From assembly GCA_035716025.1 (NCBI GenBank), contig DASTKH010000042.1, positions 62,001 through 126,000 on the forward strand: a DNA stretch of 64,000 nt, in the 5' to 3' direction. Below are positions 8,181 through 16,349 of this stretch, piece by piece; position 1 is the stretch's first letter; each line of letters begins with the position of its first letter. The translations under genes and the position numbers were made by a program. The notes beneath the pieces are model-generated. The model made no database searches, was not told the origin of the DNA, and worked only from the letters and a program-made list of their open reading frames with translations. The stretch is from JADGHE01 sp035716025 (GTDB lineage: Bacteria > Pseudomonadota > Alphaproteobacteria > Rhizobiales > Xanthobacteraceae).

Positions 8181-9173
8181 TCAATGGCTGAGCTTGACGT
8201 TGTTGTCGCGAACGACCTTGCCCCAGAAAGCGATTTCGTTGCGGATATAGTCGCCGGCCGCCGCGATCGACCATTGGTTCTCCGGGTAGGCTGCGACCGA
8301 GTTGTCGGCGAAGGCCTTCTTCACGACGGGATCCGCAAGGGTCTCGCGCAGTGCGGCATTGATCCGCTCAAGCACCGGCCGCGGCGTCCCGGCCGGCGCA
8401 AAGAGCGCATGCCAGAAGGGGCGTTCCAGTTCCTTGTGACCGACCTCGCCGTAGGTCGGCACATCCGGCAACGCAGGGTCGCGCTTGCTTGCGGTCGAAA
8501 CAAACGCCTTGAGCTTGCCGGCCTGAACCAGCCGCGTCGCCACCGCCGCGCCCACGCCGGCGACGTCGATGTGCTCGCCCAGGAGGTCGTTCACCGCCGG
8601 GGCGATGCCTCGATAGGGAATGAAGGTCGGGTTGACCCCCATGACCCGCATCACCAGGATTGACTGCAGATGGCCGTTCGTCCCCGCACCGGGATGGCCC
8701 CATTTGCCGGGCTTGCCCGGCCCGTTCATCCACGCGGCGAGCTCCGCGAACGTCTTCGGCGGCAGCGATTTACGGCCCAGCAGATAGGTGTGGCTGAGGT
8801 TTACGAGGCCGACGGTCACGAAGTCCTTTTCGGTGTCGAAAGAGAGTTTCTCGTAGAGTGCCGGTGTGATTGCGAAGCCGTTCTGGTGAATGAGCAGCGT
8901 GTAGCCGTCGGGTGCGGCGCGTGCGGCGCGCGCCATGCCGATGGTGCCGCCCGCACCGGGCACGTTCTCGATCACGATCTGCTGGCCGAGCGCGGCGGAC
9001 ATGCGGTCGACAATCAGACGCGCCGTGGCATCCGCAGGCCCGCCCGCGGACGACGGCACGATGAGGGTGACCGGCCGGCTGGGATAGGCATCGGTGCGGC
9101 CGGGTGCGGCCGACCAGACGAGCGCCAGAAAGGCAAACGCACCGGCCCGGAGGGCCGGCGAGAACCGTTTCAT
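8181..9173 (-). CDS. Bug/TctC-family periplasmic substrate-binding protein
   Basis: A 330-residue tripartite tricarboxylate receptor. It begins with a Sec signal peptide (MKRFSPALRAG, then a hydrophobic stretch to about residue 28) and continues with the family opening YPSRPVTLIVPSSAGGPADATAR. The GGTIGMARAARAAPDGYTLL and HPGAGTNGHLQSI regions form the ligand pocket in known Bug proteins. The ATG at 9173 is preferred because GGAGG lies five bases upstream; the frame is open further upstream. It is not next to TctAB and is one of four such receptors in the first 26 kb. It ends 45 bases from the broken EamA gene, in convergent orientation. Ligand unknown. Confidence 0.9.
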   Translation of the reverse strand: MKRFSPALRAGAFAFLALVWSAAPGRTDAYPSRPVTLIVPSSAGGPADATARLIVDRMSAALGQQIVIENVPGAGGTIGMARAARAAPDGYTLLIHQNGFAITPALYEKLSFDTEKDFVTVGLVNLSHTYLLGRKSLPPKTFAELAAWMNGPGKPGKWGHPGAGTNGHLQSILVMRVMGVNPTFIPYRGIAPAVNDLLGEHIDVAGVGAAVATRLVQAGKLKAFVSTASKRDPALPDVPTYGEVGHKELERPFWHALFAPAGTPRPVLERINAALRETLADPVVKKAFADNSVAAYPENQWSIAAAGDYIRNEIAFWGKVVRDNNVKLSH

Positions 9174-9263
9174 GATTTCCTCCCCGAATGCGTTTCGTTG
9201 TTGTCGTTCTTGCCCGCATTCTGCACGGGGCGGCGCGCGCGGCAAGCCGGCGCGGCGGGGGGC

Positions 9264-10091
9264 TCATCGCCCGCGGGCCTCGGCGAGCCGGTCTGCGAAA
9301 TAGCCGATCGTCTTGCGGTAGACGACGGCACGGTTCCACTCGTAGAGCACTTGGAAGTTGGCCGAGCCTTCGTGATAGGGCTGGCCCGGCTTCCAACCGT
9401 AGCTCTTGAGGAAATTAGCGGTGGACGCGAGCACGTCCGGCGCGCTGCGGATCAGATCGGCGCGACCGTCACCGTCATAATCCAAGGCGAACTTGATGTA
9501 GGAGGACGGCAGGAACTGCGTCTGGCCGAGCTCTCCCGCATAGGCGCCGCGCATCTCGTCGAGGGTCAGGTCGCCGCGCTGGAGAATCTGCAGGGCGGCC
9601 AGCAATTCCTTCTGGAAGAGCTCGGTGCGCCGGCAGTCATGGGCGAGCGTGGCGAGTACGCGAAAGGTCGGAAGTTTGCCGAGATCTCCGGTGCCGAAAT
9701 CGCTTTCCAGTCCCCAGATCGCCGTGATGATTTCCGCCGGCACACCGAACTGCCGTTCGATTCGCTCGAAAAGGGCGGCGTGACGCCGCAGCATCTGCGC
9801 CCCGCGCTTGATCCTGGCCGCGGTGACGCGTGTCCGGACATAGTCCTCGAAACTCTTGCGAAAGGTGCCGCGCTGGCGACGGTCGAAGGCCAGAACCTTC
9901 GGGTCGGGTGTCGTACCCGCAAGAGCACGCGAAAGTGTCGCCTGCGAGATGCCGGCGGCTGCGGCTTCGCGCGAGAAGGCCGTGATAAAGGCGTTGAAGT
10001 CCCCGCCGCAGGGCGCGGCGAGAACCGGAGAATGGGAGGCGAATGAGAGAAGAGAGACGGCGGCGAGAACAAGCAGGCGAAATGAGCTCAT
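9264..10091 (-). CDS. Lytic murein transglycosylase (MltB/SLT_2 type)
   Basis: A 275-residue exported enzyme with a signal peptide of about 25 residues ending near VLAAP. It carries the MltB-like fold: catalytic Glu129 in AIWGLESDFG, followed by GELGQTQFLPSSYIKFALDYDGDG, the diagnostic glycosidase segment with the Asp-rich loop. Such enzymes cleave the MurNAc-GlcNAc bond of peptidoglycan to form 1,6-anhydro ends. It is shorter than E. coli MltB and lacks a C-terminal peptidoglycan-binding domain, like many alphaproteobacterial relatives. The gene lies between a Bug receptor and a TetR regulator, all on the minus strand, and looks unrelated in function to them. Confidence 0.9.
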   Translation of the reverse strand: MSSFRLLVLAAVSLLSFASHSPVLAAPCGGDFNAFITAFSREAAAAGISQATLSRALAGTTPDPKVLAFDRRQRGTFRKSFEDYVRTRVTAARIKRGAQMLRRHAALFERIERQFGVPAEIITAIWGLESDFGTGDLGKLPTFRVLATLAHDCRRTELFQKELLAALQILQRGDLTLDEMRGAYAGELGQTQFLPSSYIKFALDYDGDGRADLIRSAPDVLASTANFLKSYGWKPGQPYHEGSANFQVLYEWNRAVVYRKTIGYFADRLAEARGR

Positions 10092-10207
10092 GCGCGACTC
10101 TTAGGCAGCCTTTCCCCCGCCCTTGTGATGGCACGGATGAGCCTCTGCCTCAAGCCGGGCTGAATTTGGCGTCCTGTCGCAGTCCTCGAAGCAAGGCCCG
10201 GAAAGCG

Positions 10208-10924
10208 CTAGCGCCGGCGGCCGAGCGCGCGGAAGCCCTGTGCGACGAACGGCACGATGCGGGCAAGGGTGGCTTCGACGTCGGTCGGATCGCAGGTGCC
10301 GCCGGAAAGATGCTGGATGCGGCCGGAATTGGCCATCGTGTAGTTCTGGATCCCGAGCAGACAGTGGAACCCCCAATAGATTTCCACCCGCGGGTGATCG
10401 GGCAGCGCCTCCGCGAGCGCATCGATGAATTTCTCATTGGAGGCGTCAAAAATCTGCTCGAACCGGGCGCGGCTCATGCCGACCCGCTCGACCGCGAGCC
10501 GGGCGCGCAGCCGCATGTGGTCGGCTCCGCCCGGCTGCCGCGACATTTCGAGCGAAGGACGCAGAAAAGCTTCGACGACGTCTTCGAGTCGGGGCCGGCC
10601 GTTGCGGTCGCGCCGCAAGGCGGCGAGCAAACGCATCCGCTCTTCGACCAGCCCGTTCGCGCGCACGCCCACCACTTCGGCGAGGAGCGCGAGCTTCGAG
10701 CCGAAATGGTAGTTCACCGACGCAAGATTGACCTTCGCAAGGGCCGTGATGTCGCGCATGCTCACGGCGTCGAAGCCGTATTCGGCGAACAGCATCTCGG
10801 CGGCCTGGATGATGCGGGCGCGCGTGTCGCCGTTCGGGTCCACCACCGCGCGCGGAAGGGAAGGCCGCTTTGCGGCTGCCGCGGGCGTGGGCCGCTCGAT
10901 GCGCTTGGCGCGAGTGCGTTGCAT
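10208..10924 (-). CDS. TetR/AcrR-family transcriptional regulator
   Basis: A 238-residue one-component repressor candidate. Residues about 34-80 form the TetR N-terminal helix-turn-helix (RARIIQAAEMLFAEYGF, then ITALAKVNLASVNYHFGSK). The C-terminal ligand domain is of the type found in fatty-acid/CoA-responsive members. A basic, proline-rich extension of about 30 residues precedes the DNA-binding domain. It is divergent from the LLM oxidoreductase gene, and the 18-base palindrome at 10992-11009 lies between them; a near-identical palindrome is at 4043-4056. It therefore probably represses itself, the LLM gene and the BKACE/cyclase genes. The effector is unknown. Confidence 0.9.
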   Translation of the reverse strand: MQRTRAKRIERPTPAAAAKRPSLPRAVVDPNGDTRARIIQAAEMLFAEYGFDAVSMRDITALAKVNLASVNYHFGSKLALLAEVVGVRANGLVEERMRLLAALRRDRNGRPRLEDVVEAFLRPSLEMSRQPGGADHMRLRARLAVERVGMSRARFEQIFDASNEKFIDALAEALPDHPRVEIYWGFHCLLGIQNYTMANSGRIQHLSGGTCDPTDVEATLARIVPFVAQGFRALGRRR

Positions 10925-10991
10925 GCAGAAAGTGAACCCTTGAGACGACCCCGGGAGGGTTGACGCGCAAGGCGATTTGGCTCACTGTAAA

Positions 10992-11009
10992 TTCAAACGT
11001 TTGTTTGAA
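10992..11009. promoter_or_regulatory. Putative TetR operator upstream of LLM gene
   Basis: Inverted repeat TTCAAAC-GTTT-GTTTGAA (7-4-7) between the divergent TetR and LLM genes. A possible -35 TTGACG is at 10960-10965 with ACTGTA at 10984-10989, so the palindrome would sit directly on the start of the LLM transcript. Its reverse complement matches the site at 4043-4056 and its flanks at 15 of 18 bases. Confidence 0.65.
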
Positions 11010-11048
11010 CAAGTCGGAAAATCCGGAAAGGAAGAAGGAGTCTCGCCC

Positions 11049-12341
11049 GTGCTCAAGCCGATGATCCAGCTCTATCCCGTGCTCCCCACCAAGGACGAGG
11101 CGGAACGGGCCGCGCTGCGCCCCGTCGGTCGCAACCGGAAGCTCTATCAGGAAACGCTCGTCGGCTGGCATGACATCGTCAAGGCCGCGGACGATCTCGG
11201 TCTTTGGGGCGCGGCGACGATCGAGCACCATTTCTGGTCGGAGGGTTACGAGGTCGGCCCCAACCCGGGCGTGCTCGATGCCTATTGGGCTGCGATCACC
11301 AAGAACATTCGCGTCGGCGCTCTTGGCTACGTGATGAGCACGCAGAATCCGATCCGCGTCGCCGAGGAGATCGCCATCATCGATCATTTGTCCAAGGGGC
11401 GCACCTTCGCGGGCTTTGCACGCGGCTACCAGTCGCGTTGGACGAACGTGGTGGGACAGCATCTCGGCGCACGCGCAACGAAATCGCCTTCCGCCGCCGT
11501 CTACAATCCGGCCACCCAGATGGTCGGCTTTTCGCAATCGACGGACAAGGAACGCGACCTCAACGACGATGCCCGCAACCGCGCGATCTTCGAGGAGGAG
11601 ATCGACATCGTCATTAAGGCGTGGACCCAGGAGAGCTTCTCGCACAAGGGGCTGAACTGGAACATTCCCTATCCGGCGGAAACCGGCGTCGATGACTGGC
11701 CGCTCGGCAAGCAGGGGGTCACGGGCCGGCTCGGTGCCCCGCGCGAGGTGGACGCCGAGGGAAATGTGCGCGAGGTCTGCGTTGTTCCTGCGCCCTATCA
11801 GGACCCGCATCCGCCGGTGTTCGTCTCCGGCAGCGGCAGCCCGGAAACCATCGAATATTGCGCGGGGCGCGGTTTCATCCCGGTCTATTTCACCAACATC
11901 AACACGGCGGCGCCGCTGTCGCAGCGCTATCTCGATATCTCGCGCAAGGCAGGCTACAGCTGGCGGCCCGGCCAGAACCAATGCCTCGTGCGCTGGATGC
12001 AGATCGGCAAAACCGAGGAGGAGGCGCGCGAGCGCGTGATGCGCTGGGACTCCGACATCTTCAAGAATTTCTACGCCGCCATGGGCCGGCGCAAGATGAA
12101 CCTCGAAGATCTGTACGGTTCGATCATCGGCTCGGGCCTTTATGTCGTCGGCACGGTCGACTCGGTGCGTCAGCAGCTCATCGAGCAGTGGAAGCTCTTC
12201 CCCGCAGAGCATATCTGCCTCATCTTCCATTACGCGCAGATGCCGAAGGAAGCCGTCATCGAAACACTCGATCTGTTCATGAAGCACATCAAGCCGGCGC
12301 TTGACGAGGTGATCGCGGATCAGCGGCGGAAGGCGGCTTGA
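11049..12341 (+). CDS. LLM-class flavin-dependent oxidoreductase
   Basis: A 430-residue luciferase-like monooxygenase (bacterial luciferase fold, TIM barrel). Visible family features are the N-terminal EHHFWSEGYEVGPNPG segment, IRVGALGYVM and NPIRVAEEIAIIDHLSKGR, which form the FMN/substrate site, and PVFVSGSGSPETIEYCAGRG later. These two-component monooxygenases use reduced flavin from a separate reductase to oxidise organic substrates. The GTG at 11049 has AAGGAG eight bases upstream; an ATG four codons later is possible. A Bug receptor follows 49 bases downstream, so import and oxidation are probably linked. It is likely controlled by the divergent TetR protein. The substrate is not identifiable. 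Confidence 0.88.
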   Translation: MLKPMIQLYPVLPTKDEAERAALRPVGRNRKLYQETLVGWHDIVKAADDLGLWGAATIEHHFWSEGYEVGPNPGVLDAYWAAITKNIRVGALGYVMSTQNPIRVAEEIAIIDHLSKGRTFAGFARGYQSRWTNVVGQHLGARATKSPSAAVYNPATQMVGFSQSTDKERDLNDDARNRAIFEEEIDIVIKAWTQESFSHKGLNWNIPYPAETGVDDWPLGKQGVTGRLGAPREVDAEGNVREVCVVPAPYQDPHPPVFVSGSGSPETIEYCAGRGFIPVYFTNINTAAPLSQRYLDISRKAGYSWRPGQNQCLVRWMQIGKTEEEARERVMRWDSDIFKNFYAAMGRRKMNLEDLYGSIIGSGLYVVGTVDSVRQQLIEQWKLFPAEHICLIFHYAQMPKEAVIETLDLFMKHIKPALDEVIADQRRKAA

Positions 12342-12390
12342 GAAGCTCGCAACGACGAACCGGAGAAGGTTCGCTTCAGGGAGGAAAGCG

Positions 12391-13365
12391 ATGCATAGGT
12401 GGTTTGTTGCGCCGCTTGCGGCGCTGGCTTTCGTCGTGGGTCTGAGCGTGCCTCAGGCCCCGGCGCAGGAGCAGTACCCGACGAAGCCGATCAAGATCGT
12501 CGTCCCGTATCCGCCGGGCGGCGCGACTGATATCACTGCTCGCATCTTCGCCGACAAGCTCACGCCGCTCCTCGGCCAGCAGATCGTCATCGAGAACAAG
12601 CCGGGGGCGGCGACCAATATCGCGGCGGAATATGTCGCGCGTTCCGCAGCCGACGGATACACGCTCTATGTGGCGAACTTCGCCTCGCACGCGGTGAACC
12701 GCTGGCTGTTCTCCAAACTGCCGTTCGATCCGGTCGCGGATTTCACGCATGTGGCGATGCTCGTTCGCGGGCCGATGTTCCTTTGCCTCAAGCCAGGCCT
12801 CAATTTCCCGAGCGTCAAAGAGCTCGTCGAATATGCCCGGAAGAACCCTGGCAAGCTCACCTACGGTTCGACCGGGAACGGATCGCCCAACCACATTTCT
12901 GGCGAGCTCTTGAAGCACCTCGCCAAGATCGACGTTGTCCACGTGCCCTATACGGGCTCGGCGCAGCTCTACAATGATCTGCTCGCCGGTCAGATCGACT
13001 ACGGCTTCGACGCCGCAGTGATCCAGTTCCATCGCAATGGGCGGCTGAAATGCATCGGGGTCGCCTCGACGTTCCGCTGGCCGACGGATCCCGACCTTCC
13101 ACCGCTTGCCGAGTCCGGCGTGCCGGGCTTCGATCTCGTGAGCTTTTTCGGCATCGTCGGACCCAAGGGGCTGCCGCAGCCGATCGTGGAAAAGCTCAAC
13201 GCGGCCTTCGTCGAGGTGGCGAAGCTGCCGGAAGTCGCCGAGAAGCTCAAAGTGACGGCCGTTGTTCCGTTCCCGGCTTCGCTCGAGGAAACCCGCAAGT
13301 TCCTGCTGGAGCAGGACAAGAAATGGGCGCCGATCGTGAAGGCGTCCGGCGCGAAGGTGGATTGA
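12391..13365 (+). CDS. Bug/TctC-family periplasmic substrate-binding protein
   Basis: A 324-residue tripartite tricarboxylate receptor. The signal peptide spans about residues 1-25 (ending PQAPAQEQ), and the mature part opens YPTKPIKIVVPYPPGGATD, the classic Bug motif. The later GNGSPNHISGELL and VPYTGSAQLYNDLLAGQIDY segments fit the ligand-binding cleft. GGAGG precedes the ATG by six bases. It sits downstream of the LLM monooxygenase on the same strand, probably in the same operon under the TetR operator, and likely captures the monooxygenase substrate. It would need TctAB from elsewhere, for example the pair at 249-2194. Confidence 0.92.
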   Translation: MHRWFVAPLAALAFVVGLSVPQAPAQEQYPTKPIKIVVPYPPGGATDITARIFADKLTPLLGQQIVIENKPGAATNIAAEYVARSAADGYTLYVANFASHAVNRWLFSKLPFDPVADFTHVAMLVRGPMFLCLKPGLNFPSVKELVEYARKNPGKLTYGSTGNGSPNHISGELLKHLAKIDVVHVPYTGSAQLYNDLLAGQIDYGFDAAVIQFHRNGRLKCIGVASTFRWPTDPDLPPLAESGVPGFDLVSFFGIVGPKGLPQPIVEKLNAAFVEVAKLPEVAEKLKVTAVVPFPASLEETRKFLLEQDKKWAPIVKASGAKVD

Positions 13366-13399
13366 ACCCCGCCAGGAGCACGCGCGTCCCGGCCTGCCC

Positions 13400-14413
13400 T
13401 TAGCCGGCCGGGACAGGCGTCACCTTGCCCGTCCGGGACGATTCGACGAGCGCGTCGAACACGGCCATGCCGTGCAAGACTTGCTCGATGTCGACGGGAT
13501 AGGGCGTTTTCTCGCGGATGCTGCGCGCAAAGGCGGCAAGCTCCGCGCCCAGCATGTTGAAGCCTGCATATTCGATGACCTCGGGCGGCGGCGCGACGAC
13601 ATGACCCTCGGGCGGTCGGTCCGGCACGCCGGTGAAGCGGAAGGTCTGCAGCGACGTGTGGGAAATCTCCGCGAGTCCCTTCGTGCCGTAGACCGCGAAA
13701 TTGAAATGCGGGGCGGTCGAGATCGAGCAGAAGATCGTGCCCACCACTCCGCTTTCGAAGCGCAGCGTGACCGTGGTGGTATCGTCGGTCGGGCTCGCGC
13801 TGACCCGCCGTGTCAGGCAGTAGACCTCGCGCACGCGGCCTGCGAATTCGATCATGTGGTCGAGGAGATGCACGCCGACCGCGGTCATGGAGCCGGCGGG
13901 CGATTCCTCCGGGTGGGAGCGCCAGTTGTCGGCCGGCAGAAACGGCGCGGTGTTCGACGTCTGCTGGCCGACCATGGCGACCAGTCGGCCGAGTCGGCCG
14001 TCCCCGAGTCGCGCCCGCACCTCGGCAATCGACGGATGGAAGCGGCGGTTGAAACCGACGGCAAGCACGAGCCCGGCCTGCCGCACGGTCTCAACCGCGC
14101 GCCGCGCGCTCGCCCGGTCGAGGGTGATCGGCTTTTCGACGAAGACGTGCTTGCCGGCGGCCACCGCCTCGAGCACCTGCCGCTCGTGCTGACTGTGCGG
14201 CGTCGCCAGAACCACGGCGTCGACGTCGGGGTCGGCGAGAATGTCCGCATAGCTGTCGCGCAGCGGCAGGTTTCTCTCGGCGCAGAACGACGCCGCGGCC
14301 GCGCGGGTGCGGGTCGTCGCGGCAACGAAGGCGATGTCGCTGCTGTTGCCGTGCACGGCGTTGACGAGGGCTCGGCCCCAGCGGCCGAGCCCGACGACGG
14401 CAGCCCTCACCAT
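13400..14413 (-). CDS. Gfo/Idh/MocA-family oxidoreductase
   Basis: A 337-residue NAD(P)-dependent dehydrogenase. The Rossmann fold begins at VVGLGRWG (residues 6-13), and the family hallmark HVFVEKPITLD carries the conserved EKP lysine. AVGFNRRFHPSI and VGVHLLDHMIEFAG follow, the second containing the usual catalytic HxxD-like region. Members oxidise or epimerise hydroxyl groups on sugars, inositols and other polyols. The gene starts seven bases after the stop of the CocE/NonD hydrolase, so the two form an operon; the hydrolase product is the natural candidate substrate. The specific reaction cannot be told. Confidence 0.88.
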   Translation of the reverse strand: MVRAAVVGLGRWGRALVNAVHGNSSDIAFVAATTRTRAAAASFCAERNLPLRDSYADILADPDVDAVVLATPHSQHERQVLEAVAAGKHVFVEKPITLDRASARRAVETVRQAGLVLAVGFNRRFHPSIAEVRARLGDGRLGRLVAMVGQQTSNTAPFLPADNWRSHPEESPAGSMTAVGVHLLDHMIEFAGRVREVYCLTRRVSASPTDDTTTVTLRFESGVVGTIFCSISTAPHFNFAVYGTKGLAEISHTSLQTFRFTGVPDRPPEGHVVAPPPEVIEYAGFNMLGAELAAFARSIREKTPYPVDIEQVLHGMAVFDALVESSRTGKVTPVPAG

Positions 14414-14420
14414 CTCCGTC

Positions 14421-16163
14421 TCACTTGGGCGGGATGATCGGCAGCAGCACGTAGGGCATCTTTCCCGGCTCGAAGTGCAGCCGGTTGGTGCCGCCGAAGA
14501 TCGCCGGCGGGCGATCGTGCGGATTGGTGTGCGTGAAGGGGCCGACGCCCTTCATCGGATAAGCGGCATTCGGAACGCCCGCGTCGGTGCCGTCGTACTC
14601 GTAGTCCTTGCCGCGCACCGACAAGGCGATGCGGTAGCCGACGGGTACGACGATGCAGGTCGGCCAGATCTCAACGTCGAGCTCGACCGGAACGCCGGGC
14701 GTCAGAGGCTGCTTCTCGTCATGGGTGTGCCACGGCCGATAGGGCAGGGAGCGCTTCGGATCGAGCTTGCGATGCGAGGCGCGCAGCCAGCCGAGGCCGA
14801 CCGGCGTTCGCGGGTCGTTCGAGCCGATGAACACGACCTCCTTGCCTTCCGGATCGAAGACGCGGAGAGCAAGAAAAACGTCTGCGTCGGTCGTATCGGA
14901 CGAAAGCCACAGTTTGGCGGCCACCGGCCCGGTGATCTCCGTCTCTTCCGTCATGGGAGGTGACGAGAAAGTGAGGCCGTTGCCGGTCGTGTTGTAGCTG
15001 ATCGTGGCGCCGTCGCGCGGTTCGTCGGTCGTCAAGAGCCGATTGCTCGGCTCAAGGTAAACCTTCGTCCATTTGGTGCGCGCCAGCGGCCACTCGTTCT
15101 CCGCTCGCCACTCGAACTTTTCGCCTGGCCGGCGGATGTTGAGCGCGACCGGCGGCTGCTTGTCCCAGCCCGTGTTCTCGCCCTTGAGGAAGTGACCGAA
15201 AAATCGGCGCTGAAGCGCTTCGCCGTACTTGGAGTAGAAGTGGGTGAAATGCGTGTCGCCGTGCACTTCCAGCCACTTCTGCGACGAGCCCGCGCGCGCC
15301 CAGCCCTCGTAATTGCCGCGCGGGTGCAATCCCTGGCCGCCCCAGTTCGCGGCCGAGAGCAGCGGGACCTTGATCTTCTCGAATTGGGCCGTGCGAGCCG
15401 CATAGTAGTCGTCGATGAGCTCCCGGCGCAGCACCTCGCCGCCGACATCGGCACGGTTCTTTTTCAGTTCCTCCTCGGACAGGGTCTCCGGGCCCGCGAC
15501 CGGCTCGCCGGTGACAACGCTCTTCGGACCACGGTCGCCGACACCGTGCTGCACGCTCACAACTTGGCGATTGAACCAGTTGCCGAGGAAGTCGCAGAGA
15601 ATGCCTCCGTGGCGGCAAAGCTCCCGGTAATAGTCGGAAGAGCCCTCCCAGATGCACAGCGCGGCAAGGTGCGGCGGGTTGAGGGCGCCGACATGCCACT
15701 GATTCATCGCGTAGTAGGAAATGCCGCAGATGCCGACCTTCCCGTTCGACCAGGGCTGCGTGCCGGCCCACTCGACACACTCGTAGAGGTCCTGGGTCTC
15801 GCGCGGAGACCAGGTGTCGATGATGCCGGGCGAGCGGCCGGCGCCGCGCGAGTCGACACGGACCAGCACATAGCCGTCCGGCACCCACTTCTCGGGGTCG
15901 AGAAGTTCCCAGTTCTGATACTTGTTGCTCGATCCCTCGAGCACTTCGGGTGCCGCCTTCACGAGACGCGCCCAGTTCGCCTTGTAGCCTTCCTGGAAGG
16001 AAAGGCCCTTGGCATACGGGCCGTAGGAAAGGATCACCGGATACGTGCCGTCCGCGATCGGCCGGAACACGTCGGCGCGAAGGACCAACCCGTCGCCCAT
16101 GGGAATCGGCGCGTCCCAGTCGATACGCATGCCGTCGCGGACTTCACTCTTCATCTGCTCCAT
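14421..16163 (-). CDS. CocE/NonD family serine hydrolase
   Basis: A 580-residue alpha/beta hydrolase of the X-Pro dipeptidyl-peptidase/cocaine-esterase type (PF02129 with C-terminal PF08530). The N-terminal catalytic domain shows VRVDSRGAGRSPG and the nucleophile elbow GICGISYYAMNQW with the expected Ser. The C-terminal half, from about residue 350, is the beta-sandwich (jelly-roll) domain. Members cleave esters, amides or acyl groups of varied substrates. No signal peptide is visible, so it is probably cytoplasmic. It heads a two-gene operon with the Gfo/Idh dehydrogenase and is divergent from the thiolase gene. The substrate is unknown. Confidence 0.9.
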   Translation of the reverse strand: MEQMKSEVRDGMRIDWDAPIPMGDGLVLRADVFRPIADGTYPVILSYGPYAKGLSFQEGYKANWARLVKAAPEVLEGSSNKYQNWELLDPEKWVPDGYVLVRVDSRGAGRSPGIIDTWSPRETQDLYECVEWAGTQPWSNGKVGICGISYYAMNQWHVGALNPPHLAALCIWEGSSDYYRELCRHGGILCDFLGNWFNRQVVSVQHGVGDRGPKSVVTGEPVAGPETLSEEELKKNRADVGGEVLRRELIDDYYAARTAQFEKIKVPLLSAANWGGQGLHPRGNYEGWARAGSSQKWLEVHGDTHFTHFYSKYGEALQRRFFGHFLKGENTGWDKQPPVALNIRRPGEKFEWRAENEWPLARTKWTKVYLEPSNRLLTTDEPRDGATISYNTTGNGLTFSSPPMTEETEITGPVAAKLWLSSDTTDADVFLALRVFDPEGKEVVFIGSNDPRTPVGLGWLRASHRKLDPKRSLPYRPWHTHDEKQPLTPGVPVELDVEIWPTCIVVPVGYRIALSVRGKDYEYDGTDAGVPNAAYPMKGVGPFTHTNPHDRPPAIFGGTNRLHFEPGKMPYVLLPIIPPK

Positions 16164-16349
16164 GCCTTTTCACCTTTTTTGTTGCGAACGCGCTTGTGCG
16201 CGCGGGCGGCGCTGGAATGCGCGCGGGGTGTCGTGCGGGTGAGCGGACGCTAACACCCCGGGATTTCCGCCTCAATGCATTGACGCGGCAAATTTCGTAC
16301 GGGCATTCTGCACGCCCGTCATGACTGCTCTCTCGCGCGAGCTTCCCGG

